This document shows positions 37,437 to 48,507 of a stretch of 64,000 nucleotides of DNA, piece after piece. The position numbers were made by a program, and so were the translations under genes. Location: contig OY747705.1 of the NCBI GenBank assembly GCA_963556495.2, positions 33,695,298 through 33,759,297 on the forward strand. The letters are read 5' to 3'. The stretch is from Valencia hispanica. Its lineage: Eukaryota; Chordata; Actinopteri; Cyprinodontiformes; Valenciidae. Each line of letters opens with the position of its first letter. Positions within the stretch are counted from its first letter, which is position 1. The notes below the pieces were generated by a model. That model saw only the letters and a program-made list of their open reading frames with translations, was not told the DNA's origin and made no database searches.

Positions 37437-37628
37437 AAGCCAGAGAGAGAGACAGAGAGAGAGACAGGTAGACAGAGTTCTTTGAGACTGCCACCGCCGC
37501 TGAGACAGAGACAGACAGAGACACAGACAGAGAGAGTCACAGAGAGTGACAGGGAGACAGAGTTAATTGAGAGTGCTGCTTTCGCAGCGCAACAGTCACT
37601 GAGAGGGAGACAGGCAGACAGACAGAAC
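37437..37628. repeat. GAGA/GACA-rich low-complexity tract
   Basis: Repeated AGAGAGAGACAG and GACAGACAGAG words on the plus strand, broken by a short GC-rich piece (CTGCCACCGCCGCTG) and by a TTAATTGAGAGTGCTGC piece. Confidence 0.8.
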
Positions 37629-37839
37629 CTCTATGTAACATTTTACTTTAGCAGTAGTGTAAAACACTAAGCCGCTATGATCTTCTATGGGAGCTCTGAA
37701 GGCTTTATTTTGTGGAGCTTGTTTGAGTCTTATTTTGAAAGTCCAGCATGGATGTCAGTTAAGGCTGATTGAATCTCATCAGTTATATGTTGCGATTCTC
37801 CATATGGTAATCTACTGTTTACTATCAGGCCTTAAATTC

Positions 37840-38005
37840 ATGTCCAAAGAGGGTTATGATGACCTTAAATGACCTTTAATGAGCTCCTCTCCACAGAGCC
37901 ACAGGTGCGCTTTTCCTGGTAACAAGAGTGTCATCAGTCTGTGCTTGACATGCATCAGCTGATGTCTCGCTCTGACTAAGCAAATTCACCTGCTGTTTGA
38001 AAACC
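37840..38005 (+). repeat. direct repeat, left copy, flanking Rex1-like LINE
   Basis: It begins ATGTCCAAAGAGGGTTATGATGACCTTAA and ends TTTGAAAACC. It is clearly homologous to 39411-39598 in the same orientation. Both carry a pyrimidine tract and CCACAG (a possible splice acceptor), followed by a GTAACAAGAGTGTCATCAGTCTGTGCTTGACATG segment. A third partial unit lies at 38035-38115. Function unknown. Confidence 0.75.
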
Positions 38006-38134
38006 GTACATGTATCCCAATCACTATGTAAGTATCCCTATTGTAATCTACTGTTCTATCAGACCTTAAATGAAGGTCATCAAGAGACTCATTTTGCCCC
38101 CCCTGACTAAGCAAACAAGAACATATCAGGTACA

Positions 38135-39190
38135 GTTAGCTGCAGTTTGCTTATCGCTGTGGAGTTGGAGTTGAAGATGCCATCATTCACCTGCTTCAAC
38201 ATACCCACTGTCATCTGGAGAAAGCAGGCAGCACTGTGATGTTATTTGATTTATCCAGTGCATTTAGCACAATTCAGTATGATTTGCTTTGTCAGAAACT
38301 CCCGAAGGCTCAGGTCGAGCCCTCAACAATCGCCTGGATCAATGACTACCTGACAAACAGACCACAATTTGTGAGACTGAAGAATTGTGTGTCAAACCAG
38401 GTGGTCAGCAGCACAGGAGCACCAGAGGGGACCGTACTCTCATCATTTTCTTTCTTCTTTCAACACCTCAAACTTCCAGTACAAATCAGAGACCTGTCAT
38501 CTGCAGAAATACTTAGATGACTCTGCAATTATCGAGCGTATCAGAGATGGACAAGAAGCTGAATACAGAGAGCTGGTGGACCACTTTGTGGCATGGTGTG
38601 GAAACAATCCTCTTACCTTGAATGTGAACACAACAAAGTAGATGAATTTAGATTTAAGAAGAAACAGGGATAAGTCAAACACTGTTTTTGTCATGGAAGA
38701 AAAAGTGGAGGTGGTTGAGGAGTATAAATACCTCAGAGTTAACCTTGACAACGTACTGGACTGGAGACTAAACAGTGAAGCCATCTACAAGAAGGGACAG
38801 AGCAGACTGTCCTTCTTGAAGAAGCTTAGGTCCTTCAAGGTTTGCATCAAGAATGCTGCAAATCTTCTACAAGTCTGTTGTGGAGAGTGTAATCTCTTCA
38901 GCCATCATCTGTAGGGGATGCACCATCAGAGCCAGGGACTAAAAAAGGCTAAACAACCTGATAAAAAAGGCTGCTTCTGTTCTTGGCACTACGGTGGAAC
39001 CACTAGAGATGATGATGCAAAGAAGGATTCTTTATAAAATAAAATAAAAATATAGACAACTCTGAGCATCCTCTTCATGAGACTATCCTAAAACAACACA
39101 GTGGCGTCAGTCGGAAACTTCTTCAGTTTCGCTACAAGAAAGACCTCTACAGAAAATCCTTCCTGCCATTACGATCTACAACAACTCCTT
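38135..39190 (+). pseudogene. Rex1/CR1-like reverse transcriptase relic
   Basis: Frames at 38135-38520, 38387-38641 and 38642-38914 together give the RT palm: VEDAIIHLL, then MLFDLSSAFSTIQ (motif A, Asp), PQFVRLKN, then TGAPEGTVLS (motif B-like). They continue with YLDDSAI (the YxDD catalytic pair, usually SDDSAI in relatives), WCGNNPLTLNVNTTK, EEYKYLRVNLDN and the KGQSRLSFLKKLRSF block. Frameshifts around 38450 and 38640 and the nested tail make it inactive. Endonuclease and ORF1 are missing through 5' truncation. Confidence 0.8.
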
Positions 39191-39220
39191 AAAGAATTAA
39201 TTAGCAATAGCTACAGCAAC

Positions 39221-39346
39221 CTCCAATGGACTGGTGACCTCTCCAGGGTGTACCCCGCCTCTCGCCCCATGACAGCTGGAGATAGGCACCAGCCCCCCCT
39301 GCAAACCTGCATAAGAATGACGGGTACAAAAAATGGATGAATGGAT
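39221..39346 (+). mobile_element. 5'-truncated SINE/RTE-type tail nested in LINE
   Basis: CTCCAATGGACTGGTGACCTCTCCAGGGTGTACCCCGCCTCTCGCC..AATGGATGAATGGAT is the typical 3' half of a teleost SINE. It is bounded by a 12-bp duplication with one mismatch, AGCTACAGCAAC (39209-39220) and AGCTACAACAAC (39347-39358). It is therefore a bona fide retroposed fragment inside the Rex1-like 3' region. Confidence 0.88.
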
Positions 39347-39410
39347 AGCTACAACAACACTTAATTTCCCTCTGGGATCAATAAAGTATATTTGAATTGA
39401 ATTGAAATAT

Positions 39411-39598
39411 ATGTCCAAAGAGTGTTATGATGACCTTAAGTGACTTTATCTTCTCCACAGAAACGCTGCTGCACTGTTACCTGGCAACAAGGCTGTCATC
39501 AGTCTGTGTTTGACATGTGTCAGCGGATGTCTCCCTCTGACTAAGCCAAATTCTGATTCAAAGAAGGGGTCCGAACAGCTTGCCGCTCTTTGAAAACC
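39411..39598 (+). repeat. direct repeat, right copy, flanking Rex1-like LINE
   Basis: Starts ATGTCCAAAGAGTGTTATGATGACCTTAA directly after the LINE terminus and ends TTTGAAAACC. It is homologous to 37840-38005, including TTCTCCACAG and GGCAACAAGGCTGTCATCAGTCTGTG. Confidence 0.75.
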
Positions 39599-42008
39599 AA
39601 ACATGGTATCGGAAAAATAAGTGTCAATGAGTGTTATCTTTCATCTCCAATCATGGAAAAGTAATACTCTCTACCTCGTTCACAGTCCAAGAATGAACGA
39701 GAGAGAGATCACTTGCAACAAGGCTCAGTCTCAGAAAATCACAGAATATTCAATGTTAAAGTAAAGCAGAATCTTCCAGAATCTGGTTGGGATAGTTCGA
39801 CATCTGTGTGCTCTGGAGCAGATTGACAGAAAACGGTGAGACATAGTGAAGTTCCAAAAAGATTATGTGAATGTCAACTGATGCGGCTTTCACATGACCA
39901 AAAATTATGTCATTAAAACGAAATATGTGACTGTGACGGCAAGATAAAAAAAATCACCTGGCTTCCAACTCTGAGGCAATCTCACACTAACTTAACAAGG
40001 GCTCCACTCTAAAAATTGACATTTGGGTTAAACTTTGGGTAGCTCAAAGGCAAATTGTGAAAAACCCATAACAGATATCAAGATCCCGTCGTCACTTCTG
40101 AACAGAGCACAGATTTACCTACAAACTGAAAGTTTGATGTAGTTTCTAGTAGAACGTGATGACACAGTGAATCCTCCAAAATAGTGGATTTTGATTGGGA
40201 TTTGTAGGTGATTTATAGGTGTATTTTTTTGTCTAATTACGTCACTATGGTAACTCCAATAACAAATAAAAGTAACAGAACCCATCTCGGAATCGAACCA
40301 CAAGTTTTCATATATATATTGTGGGGGTGCACGCTATGTTACGACCAACATTAAAGTGGACGGAAGAAAAACGAAGAGTCCAGTTTATAGGTGTACAATA
40401 ATAGGTGCCTGCCATGCAATTGCACTGCACTGCTTCTCCCTGCATTGCTTTGGCAGGCCCCAATAATAAATCTCTAACAAATTCCATGTAAATTAAGGCC
40501 AACACACAGACAGAAAGACAGACATTGATCTTAAAATTCCTCCGAGTCAACGAGAGAAAAACAAGAACCTCCAAGTCCTATATAAACTTTGCTTGAACTT
40601 ACCTCTTAGAGACTTGGACTTGAGAAAAATGTCTTGTGAATACATTTGGAGTTGGCTGTTGACCATTGCTTCATTAAATTTCCTCAGCAATCCTTTCAAT
40701 TCTTTTTCTGTTTCCAAAGGTCCCAGTAGTTAAGTAAAAAAAAAAACTGGTCGTGTTTGATGTGTTGGCAGTAAAAACAATTTTTGGGAATTGACAATGT
40801 CAATTTCGTTGGCCCTAATTATTGTTAAACTTTGACTGATGAAAATACATCAGACCTTACAATAGATAGATATCGCCTCTGAGATAAATGGTTTACATGT
40901 TGTATATTTTTAACATGTTCTTAACTTGCTTGGTTGGTTTTATAAACAGATTTAAGAGAACAGTATTGCGGAATTTTAAAATAGATCATCTAACACTTAG
41001 AAAGATTTCATCCAACAAATGTTTTTTAAATCTATATTTCCTAGCGTAATGGAGCGATGGCTCTGATCCCATCTGCATAGAGCACATATCTTGATCCAGA
41101 TACAAAAGAAACCCTTTCACTTAAATAAATAACTCTGATACATGTGCTTAGAAATATGGGGGGGGGAATCCCCATTCAAACGTCTGTGTCCATCTGTATG
41201 AATATGTTTTTAATTTTGTGTATTTCATAATTTACTACCAAACTGCATGAGAGTAAATGTTTATTTATTTCCAAAGAAGAAAGAAGAAGCACAACTGACC
41301 ACATGTTTTGCATGCAGATCTTTCTCTCTTGCTTCTTTTCCAGTTTCCCTGAGTCTATTTACAGAAGTCGTGTCAGGAATGCTCAATCCCCATCTCGCTG
41401 AAGTCTGTCTCCCATTATTGCTGACAAACACTCTTTTCAGGAAATTTCTGTCTTCATTTTTCATTCTGGGCACATATACACAATCCAAGTAGGCACATAA
41501 ACATGCGCAGGCGTGTACACAAACAAAAGCAGGGCAAACACTGCTTCATTTTGTGGTCACTTTCCTTCTATTTTTCTATTTTTTGCTTTATTTATGCATT
41601 TTCTACTTCATCAAATCCGTATACTCACCCTTCACAAACTCCTTTCCAGCCACATCGAGCTAAATAACTGGAGGACTAAAATAGAGTGGTTAAAAGAGAG
41701 GGGAAACCAAGGAAATAGGCAATAGTTAGGATTGGAATATGGGGAAAACAAGGACACACCAAAACACACCAAAAGCATACAAATTTGCGAACAGTTCCCT
41801 TTGATAATAATATATTGTTGCTTGGATATGGCAAAAGAGGTTTCCCCTGTTGACAACCAGATGGAAATTATAATTGTATTCAATCCAAAAGGAAATGAGA
41901 GATGACAAGTAACCAAACAGAGATTAGCATGTCTATTTGTCCTGTAAAAAAAAAAGCTATAGTTGTGGAGTGTTCTATAGAGTTTCTACATGCTGGTATG
42001 TAGAAAGA
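39599..42008. other. gene-free stretch
   Basis: AT-rich DNA without a recognisable exon or bounded mobile element. The frame at 41247-41492 is open on both strands and has no domain signature. Confidence 0.45.
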
Positions 42009-42012
42009 TATA

Positions 42013-42050
<38 letters not shown>
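42009..42050. repeat. (TA)n microsatellite
   Basis: Alternating TA with a single TG interruption near 42017, about 42 bp. Confidence 0.95.
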
Positions 42051-42054
<4 letters not shown>

Positions 42055-42083
42055 TTGCCAGAGATACAATCTCTGGCAATGAA
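42051..42083. repeat. perfect 15-bp inverted repeat with 3-nt loop
   Basis: Arm TTCATTGCCAGAGAT (42051-42065), loop ACA, and arm ATCTCTGGCAATGAA (42069-42083) are perfectly complementary. The hairpin directly abuts (TA)n, an easily melted tract that could favour cruciform extrusion. Confidence 0.95.
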
Positions 42084-42240
42084 TGGTTACATCGCACAAT
42101 CTGTACACTCTAGCATTGACCTTACACACCTTTCCAGCATAAGAACAGCCTATTTAATTAGCTTGCTTGGGAGCTAAGTCTTCCAAAGCACTTTAAAAAC
42201 TTGTGATACTTTTTGTTAACTTGATTCCATTGCCCTAAAA

Positions 42241-43235
42241 CAGTGCTATCCAAAGTCAGTCCTCAAGGGCCAGTATCCTTCATATTTCTGTTCTTTTCCT
42301 GGTTCACCACAGCTGAATCAAGTAGTGGCTCAATGGCAGGCCTCTGCAGAACATTTTGACATGCTGAGAGGAGTAGTTGGTCCATTGGAATCACACATCC
42401 AAAATCGGCAGGACACCTGTATGGCGTCAATTTAGCGCCAAAATCCGAGCGCGTTAAAACGATAATCAGCGTGCATAAAGACCACTCTCTACACGCTCGC
42501 CACCACTCTCTGCGCCCTCGGGTTCTCTCTATATGCGCTCGCAATCACTCTCTATACGCTCGCCGTCTATTGCTGCGCGCTCGCAGTCTCTGTATACACG
42601 CTCGCCCTTGCTGAGTTTTGGCACTTTGGGGGCGGGCATTGAATAGAAGGACCCCCAACCCTCCTTCTTTCTGATTGGCCACTACTGTCTCCAGATCAGA
42701 GCCAATCCGAGGCAGAGTAGGGTGGGTTATCATTGCGATTGGCAGCAGAATTTAATAGCAGATCGAAATGTCAGATAACAAAGAGGTAAGTTGTGGAACA
42801 GACTGATATATAAATTAGTTTAAATTATCTGTCTGTTCCTCAACTTACCTCTTTTTATCTCTGACATCTCGATCCACAAAGATGACCCTACCCTACTCTG
42901 GATTGGCTCTGACCCGGAGACAGTAGTGGCCAATCAGAAAGGAATGGGGTTACAAGGCCGTTTATTCAATGCCCACCCCCAAAGTGCCAAAACTCAGCAA
43001 AGCAGAGGGCGTAGAAAGCACAGAGAGAGACCATGAGCACGCAGAGAGTGACGGCAAGCACGCAGAGAGTGACGGCGAGCACATATAGAGACCGCGAGCA
43101 CGTATAGAGAGACCACAAGCGCGCAGAGAGTGTCGGCGAGCGCGCAGAGAGTGCATGCTGATTATGGTTTTTATGGCGCTCGGATTTTGGCACTAAATTG
43201 ACGCCATACACCTGCCTTTGAGGACTGAAAATTTT
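42241..43235. mobile_element. hAT-like MITE hosting a foldback element
   Basis: The left end CAGTGCTATCCAAAGTCAGTCCTCAAGGGCC and the right part CACCTGCCTTTGAGGACTGAAAA fit a common fish hAT-type non-autonomous repeat with CAGTG ends and a GGCCCTCGAGGACTG motif. The right terminus is diverged. The foldback element (42420-43208) splits it; removing the foldback restores GGACACCTGCCTTTGAGGACTG. Confidence 0.6.
42420..43208. mobile_element. foldback element with about 380-bp inverted arms, TSD CACCTG
   Basis: The ends TATGGCGTCAATTTAGCGCC and GGCACTAAATTGACGCCATA are inverted, and the complementarity continues almost to the centre near 42815. The inner arms contain AAAGAGGTAAGTTG and its complement, and the CAGTAGTGGCCAATCAGAAAG box with its complement. 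Each arm carries a block of short variable units rich in CGCTCGC and CTCTCTA(T/C)A (42475-42610 and, reversed, 43010-43155). A 6-bp direct duplication, CACCTG, lies at 42414-42419 and 43209-43214. There is no transposase. Long arms resemble FB or MULE-type elements, but the superfamily is not settled. Confidence 0.85.
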
Positions 43236-43610
43236 ATGTAGTAAATTTATGCTTCTCAGATTGATATGCAGCTGGAACAGGCTTGAAGCACTGGCAACTT
43301 AAATTAGCTTTTGTCTAAATATAAGCATAAACTTGATCTGGACATCCACATTTGGAGGAGCAAGAAAATCCTATCACGTTTCCGTCTAGATGTAGCCCTC
43401 TGGAGAGAACGTGAGAGAAAGGCCAAAATATGAGCCACCCTCACACACAGGGTCCATATGAGAGTGTGTGGGTTAATCCTGTTTCAAACAAGCTTAGTTT
43501 AACTCTTGTCAACCCTAGCAAGAACACTGCTGACTTCCTTACCCAACACGAAGCACTGCAACTTTTTACATATGCATTTAAATGCACTAAAAACTTGCCT
43601 TATATACAGG
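43236..43610. other. unassigned stretch
   Basis: No feature recognised; a frame at 43430-43639 has no known domain. Confidence 0.4.
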
Positions 43611-43611
43611 G

Positions 43612-44110
43612 GCTAGCAAAAGTTTCTACACCTCCTTGATGTGTTTTCACATTTAGTCAAATTACAAAAAACCCCACCCCATCATCATTCTAAAGTATTT
43701 TGCAGCTTCTAGAAGGTTCTCTCCCAGGATTCCTCCATCCATTTTCTCATTGCCTTTGACCAGCCTTGCAGTACTTGCTTAACGAAAGGATCCTCCTGCA
43801 TGATGATGCTGCCACCATATTTGAAGGTGAGGGTGGTGTGTTCAGAGTGATTTTGAAAACATAGGTAGTTTACAGATTGGACTTTCCGTGTAGACCCATA
43901 TTACAATTTTTGATCTCATTTGGTCATTGGTTGCACTAGAATTTATTTGGTGGTCAGAGTAAAGGGGGCTTAGAACAAATGCTTACCAAACCTCTCAATT
44001 ATATGCTACCTTAAGATGATTAATCACATAAAGTGTATGGTTGTAAAATAACAAAATTTGAAAATATTCAAAAGGGTTTGAATGTCAATACAAAGAACTG
44101 TATATACACA
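43612..44110 (-). mobile_element. Tc1-like transposon relic, minus strand
   Basis: On the minus strand 43930-43780 gives an eroded transposase block with the HTTLTFKYGG-x-I-I-M pattern, compared with the usual 'TIPTVKHGGGSIMLW' that precedes the second catalytic Asp. The end at 43612 (GGGGCTAGCAAAAGTTTCTACACC) resembles a Tc1-like terminus. Most of the gene is deleted and full of stops. Confidence 0.5.
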
Positions 44111-45695
44111 TATGCATAAAACAAGCCTAATAGGTCTCTATATAGCACTGGGGGCTTTAGGGTTTTATTTGTTGACTGCTTTCTACAATTAATCTGCTGT
44201 GCTGGTGATCCTTAAATTCTATTTAAAAAAACACAGCTGGTCTTTCATAGCTAAGTGATATTTATAATATATATAATGTGTTCTATAAACACACACAGAG
44301 AAAGGACAAGTGATGCCATGATAAAAGAAAAGAAATACTCCACAATTTCCATAGTTCTGTTATGGATGTCCGCAAACCTGGAAACAAATAAACATGCACA
44401 CATGAATAGGCAGGGTCATCTGGTTCTTCTCACAGTCAGTGCTGCCTGTGTTTGCCCACTCCCTGACCATTGTTAACTTTTTACATTTATATCTCTGTCA
44501 AAGAGCAGCAGTTTTTCAAAGCTAAACATTACCTCATATAGCTGTGCAAGTCAAGCCATTCATTTTATTTCATTGCCTGTGATTCAAATCTTGTCTTGTG
44601 AAATATTCAGCTTTATAATACTCCTGCTGAATCCAATGTGTAAACCAAAAACTGATGAATGAAAAGTGACCCCAAGTTTGCTGACCTTACTTATTTCTCA
44701 CAAAATGTGTTCCGGCCCTATCTCGCTAAATGTGTGATTTTCTGCCTTTTCTGAATACATTCTAGTCTTGTTTTGTCTGCATTCATCCATTTCATTGATA
44801 AAATGTCTTTAATTTTTTCTGGTGAAGGCTCAAATTCTTTTAACTCCCGGGAGGGCAAATAACGACTAAAGCCAGAGTTTTAGAAAGGTGAATTTATTTA
44901 AAATAAAACACAGTGGGCATTTCATAGTCAGCCTAGAGGTTGTTTTGAAAGATAATTTGCTTGGAGAACTCTGCAGTGTTTACACTGTAAGGCGTCTGAA
45001 TGAATGCTGTATATTTTGACTTTCAAATGGTGGCTTTGCTTTAATGTGAAATGTAATTGAAGTTTTGGCATTTCACTTTCAGAAAGATAAAGGATATTTT
45101 AGTTTTAGTGCCTGCAGACAGTGGATTCTGTTAAAGCTGTAGATTTCCAAATCTTTAGAAATCAACTTCTCACGCCATTTGCACATAAAATTACAGTACC
45201 TATACCTGAACGTTAGGACATTGATTGTAAACTGGTTCATGACAGATTTCTCACATTAAAGGTAATTTCATTCAGTCTTGAGTGAGGAGTTTCTTTTAAG
45301 ATACTACACCTCTCGAACTACAGAGAAAGTCTTGAAGCTTATATCTACAGACTCAAATCCATTGAAAGGAAGTGGGTGTTTCCTTATATTTGGCTGAAAA
45401 GCAACATTAGTATGATTTGTAGAAAATATTATTAAATGGAGTTTCTAGGAGATAAATGAAATACAGTGTTGATTTTTTAGTATTGTATTTACCCCTTCTT
45501 CAGTTAAAAAACCCCAAACAATGCTGTGTATTGTTACCTATAATGTCAGTTATGAATTTTGAATAAAATTGGCAAATAGATATCTTATGTGAAAAAAATA
45601 TATATATTGTAATATTTTGAATTTTCAAGGAAGGGATTATGAAAGTGTTGGACAATATCAGAACAACATTTAATTCAATGCTATTGCTGAAAATT
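44111..45695. other. gene-free AT-rich stretch
   Basis: No exon, RNA gene or bounded repeat seen. Confidence 0.45.
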
Positions 45696-45708
45696 AAGAT
45701 GATATTAT

Positions 45709-46941
45709 TATTATTTTTTTTTAAATGTGTCCTGTCTGACAGTGTGGAGCTCATTCATCAAGATCTAGTAATGATAACCTCAGCCCAAGAATATATCTGT
45801 AAACACCGGAGACCCCACACCTATGTGTGTGTGTGAGCATGCTGGTGCATATAAGGTTTCTCCATAAGAGTGTTCGATAGCTGGTGTGAGGAGCCATCAA
45901 TCTGTTTCCCAGGAATCGATGCAGACATGAAGGAGATTGGAGCCAAGACGTCCAAAGGACCCCCAGAGCCCCAGGCGGACCAGCCCGGGGCCGACTGCAT
46001 CCCCCAAGAGAGGAGCAGAGGATAACCCCAGGGGAATGTCCAGCGGCTACTATGCAGGGGCCCGGGGAGCCGCAGTGGCGAGCCCACGGGCTCTGATGGC
46101 AACTGGCTGCACCAGGGCGGGCCCGTCCATGGACTGGGAGAGTCTGGGCCCAGGGGCGCCCCACCCCCCCAGCGGGAACCTGACCAGGGAACGGCTGACG
46201 AGGGGCCCCGCTTCCGTGGCGGCCGCGGTCGGCCACCGGCCGCCACGCACCACCACTGCCCCAGGCCAATTTCCACCGCCAACATCCCAGCTCCCCACCC
46301 CTGCCCCATGTCGGGGCGCCCCACCGACTGCTGCAGCGGATGGACGGCATCCCCAGGCCAAGCCCAGCCAGCACCTGGACACCAAGTTGTACCAGCTCCT
46401 GAGTTCTGATCCTGCGCAATGCTGAGCGCTGAGACTAGGCATCCTACAAAGGCCAGGGCCAGTCAAACCCGCCAACCACGCACGAAGCGCACAGAACAGG
46501 TGATTGAATGAGCAGAGATGCTGGATCCGTGTCCCGCCGAGTCACCAAACAGGCACCACCCAACAATCCCAAACCTGGCACCCGCGAAAGAAGTGCCCCA
46601 ACCAACAAAAGGAAGACATCACCCCAGCACGTCAGGCGACCGACACACTGGTCCACCCAGCCCCGGTCAGGCACGCACCAGGTCCGAACTGGATTGACCA
46701 CCGACGCACCAGCGGGCAGGGGCATCAGTCACTGGCAGGAAGTGACGGAGGGGAAATAGGCCCCCCATTAAATTGAAGGCTTGAGGTGCGCCAGGCGAGA
46801 GGGGAGCCCAAGACCCAACCTGACAGGTAGACAAAGACATACAGACACAGTCATACGTTCCCTCCCTCTTACGCACATACACTCTCATCGACACACCAAG
46901 ACACCCAAGATTAGGACGCTGTACCCTCACTCATAGATGCT
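45709..46941 (-). mobile_element. 5'-truncated L1/Tx1-like LINE insertion (copy B)
   Basis: Reversed, this segment matches copy A at 10390-11530 and then its last 60 bp, including CGTATGACTGTGTCTGTATG, GGGGGGCCTATTTCCCCTCC and GATATATTCTTGGGCTGAGG. It ends with an A-rich tail (T-run at 45714-45722 on the plus strand). A perfect 13-bp duplication, AAGATGATATTAT, lies at 45696-45708 and 46942-46954. It lacks about 450 bp present in copy A near its 3' end. The plus strand is C-rich, so the G-rich strand is again the element's sense strand. Confidence 0.88.
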
Positions 46942-46954
46942 AAGATGATATTAT

Positions 46955-47394
46955 GATTAACCCACATTTTCCTGACTTTGTACACTTCTTACAGAACAAA
47001 GTCAATGTCCTTCCTTACAGAATAGTTGTGGTCCATCCAACTGGCTAAGTATATTATTGAAATGCAGCTTGTAAAAGCATGACCCTTGAAATGTGCAGAG
47101 TTACAAAGGAATTAATGAGGTACTAATCATGAACTAACTTATATTTATGATTGCCAAATATTAAACTCTCAACACATTTTTAAGAAGCCAGGATTAGTTG
47201 TCATTAAGTAAAGGTCAGTTATCCCATACCCAATAATAAACATTTTAGCAAGTCTTGTTTTAACAACACATAATTAGTTATTGGCTATTTAATGATTGGC
47301 TACTTGTGAATTCATTCAACATAATTTAAAGAGGTATGCTAATTTAATCACAGAATACAAACAGGTATGAGTCTCCTATTGGATGAGCACTGTA
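46955..47394. other. unassigned stretch
   Basis: AT-rich, no feature recognised. Confidence 0.4.
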
Positions 47395-48507
47395 GTATCT
47401 TTCAGCGGGCAACAAGTTATTTAGCCCCAACTGATGCAAAGAATAAATGAAATTCTTAAGGATCAATTTGAAAGAGACATCCCATGTTCTTCACACAATG
47501 TAAAGTGAACTTGAGGAATTGGGACTAAACCACTGTGCGCCATAAGAAAACCACTAATCAGTAAGACTAACCAGAGAAAAAGGATTTGCAAGGGAGCATA
47601 AAAATTGGACTTTGGAGCAAAGGATTATGTCATCATGTGATCTGCTGAATCCAGATTTACCCTGTTTCAGAGTAAAGGGTCCATCAAGGTAAGAAGAGAG
47701 GCCGATGAAATGAGGAACCCATAATGCCTTGGGCCTGCTTTATAAGTCTGTCGGCCTAGTGCTGTGATGTGGGGTTGCTGCATTAGGTCAGGTGTAGGTT
47801 CAGCAACATTTTGAGCACAAAAAAATGATGTCAGCTTACTACCTGAATATACTAAGATAAAATAAGAAAATAGATACTTTAATAATCCCTGTGGGGTAAT
47901 TCAGTTTCAATACAACCAATCCAAGATCATACAAACATTAACATAATAAAGGATTTGGAAGACCGCGGTAGCAGCCAGCTGGCCAGCGCCCCTTTAGGAG
48001 ATAGAAAGGATTCACACTAGGTAGGGGATGAACAGGGGGAAAAAGGCAACTCTGCCCAGCCCCCTACAGGGAGCTGAGCCGAGCATACTAAATGGCCAGG
48101 AAATTCCATCAATGGATTTTTTTTTTCCTTGATGGCACAGGGGTATTCCAAGATGACAATGCCAGGATTCATCAGGCTGAAGCTGTGAGTGGTTCAGGAA
48201 GCATGAGAAATTATTATTACACATGGACTGGCCACCAGAGTCGAGACCTTAACCCCACTGAGAATCTTAGGGATGTGCTGGAGAAGGCTTTGAGCAGTGG
48301 TTAGACTCTCCCATCATCAATACTAGATCTTGGCAAAACGTTAATGCAACACTGGATGGAAATAATTCCTGTGACATTGCAGAAGCTTATTGAACCAATG
48401 CCATAGTGAATGGATGCCATAATCAAAGCTAAAGGCAGTCCAATAAAATATTAAAATGTGTGACCTTTTTTTGGCGGCAACTTTTTTTTTGGCCAGACAT
48501 TGTATAA
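47395..48507 (+). mobile_element. Tc1-like transposon relic with nested LINE fragment
   Basis: Blocks of a common Tc1-like transposase gene are recognisable in order. 47560-47850 is the region around GACTAACCAGAGAAAAAGGATTTGC and 'AAAGGATTATGTCATCATG'. 48150-48300 encodes FQDDNARIHQAEAV, then LNPTENLRDVLEKAL, which is the catalytic-core end with an Asn-Pro-x-Glu pattern (second Asp and Glu of the DDE triad). The element ends CTTTTTTTTTGGCCAGACATTGTATA. The left inverted repeat is missing. A Rex1-like 3' fragment (47856-48084) splits the coding region. Multiple stops make it inactive. Confidence 0.8.
47856..48084 (-). mobile_element. Rex1-like LINE 3' fragment nested in Tc1-like element
   Basis: The segment is flanked by ATACTAA at 47849-47855 and 48085-48091. 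Reversed, it ends CCCCACAGGGATTATTAAAGTATC. This matches the 3' end of the LINE at 38130-39410 (CCCTCTGGGATCAATAAAGTAT). It is a 229-bp, 5'-truncated retroposition. Confidence 0.8.

Larger units (their letters stand above)
38130..39410 (+). mobile_element. Rex1/CR1-like LINE, 5'-truncated, with nested SINE tail
   Basis: The 3' part of a jockey-superfamily LINE: RT coding from about 38135, the remaining C-terminal frames to about 39190, then a 3' end CCCTCTGGGATCAATAAAGTATATTTGAATTGAATTGAA. The nested SINE fragment (39221-39346) separates the last coding bases from the terminal sequence. The same terminus, reversed, appears in the fragment at 47856. There is no clear TSD; the flanks are instead two copies of a larger direct repeat. 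Confidence 0.75.

Noticed and set aside
45751..46425. 222-codon minus-strand frame and overlapping frames in the C-rich block
   Set aside because: It is copy B of the same L1-type 3' UTR; open frames reflect composition.
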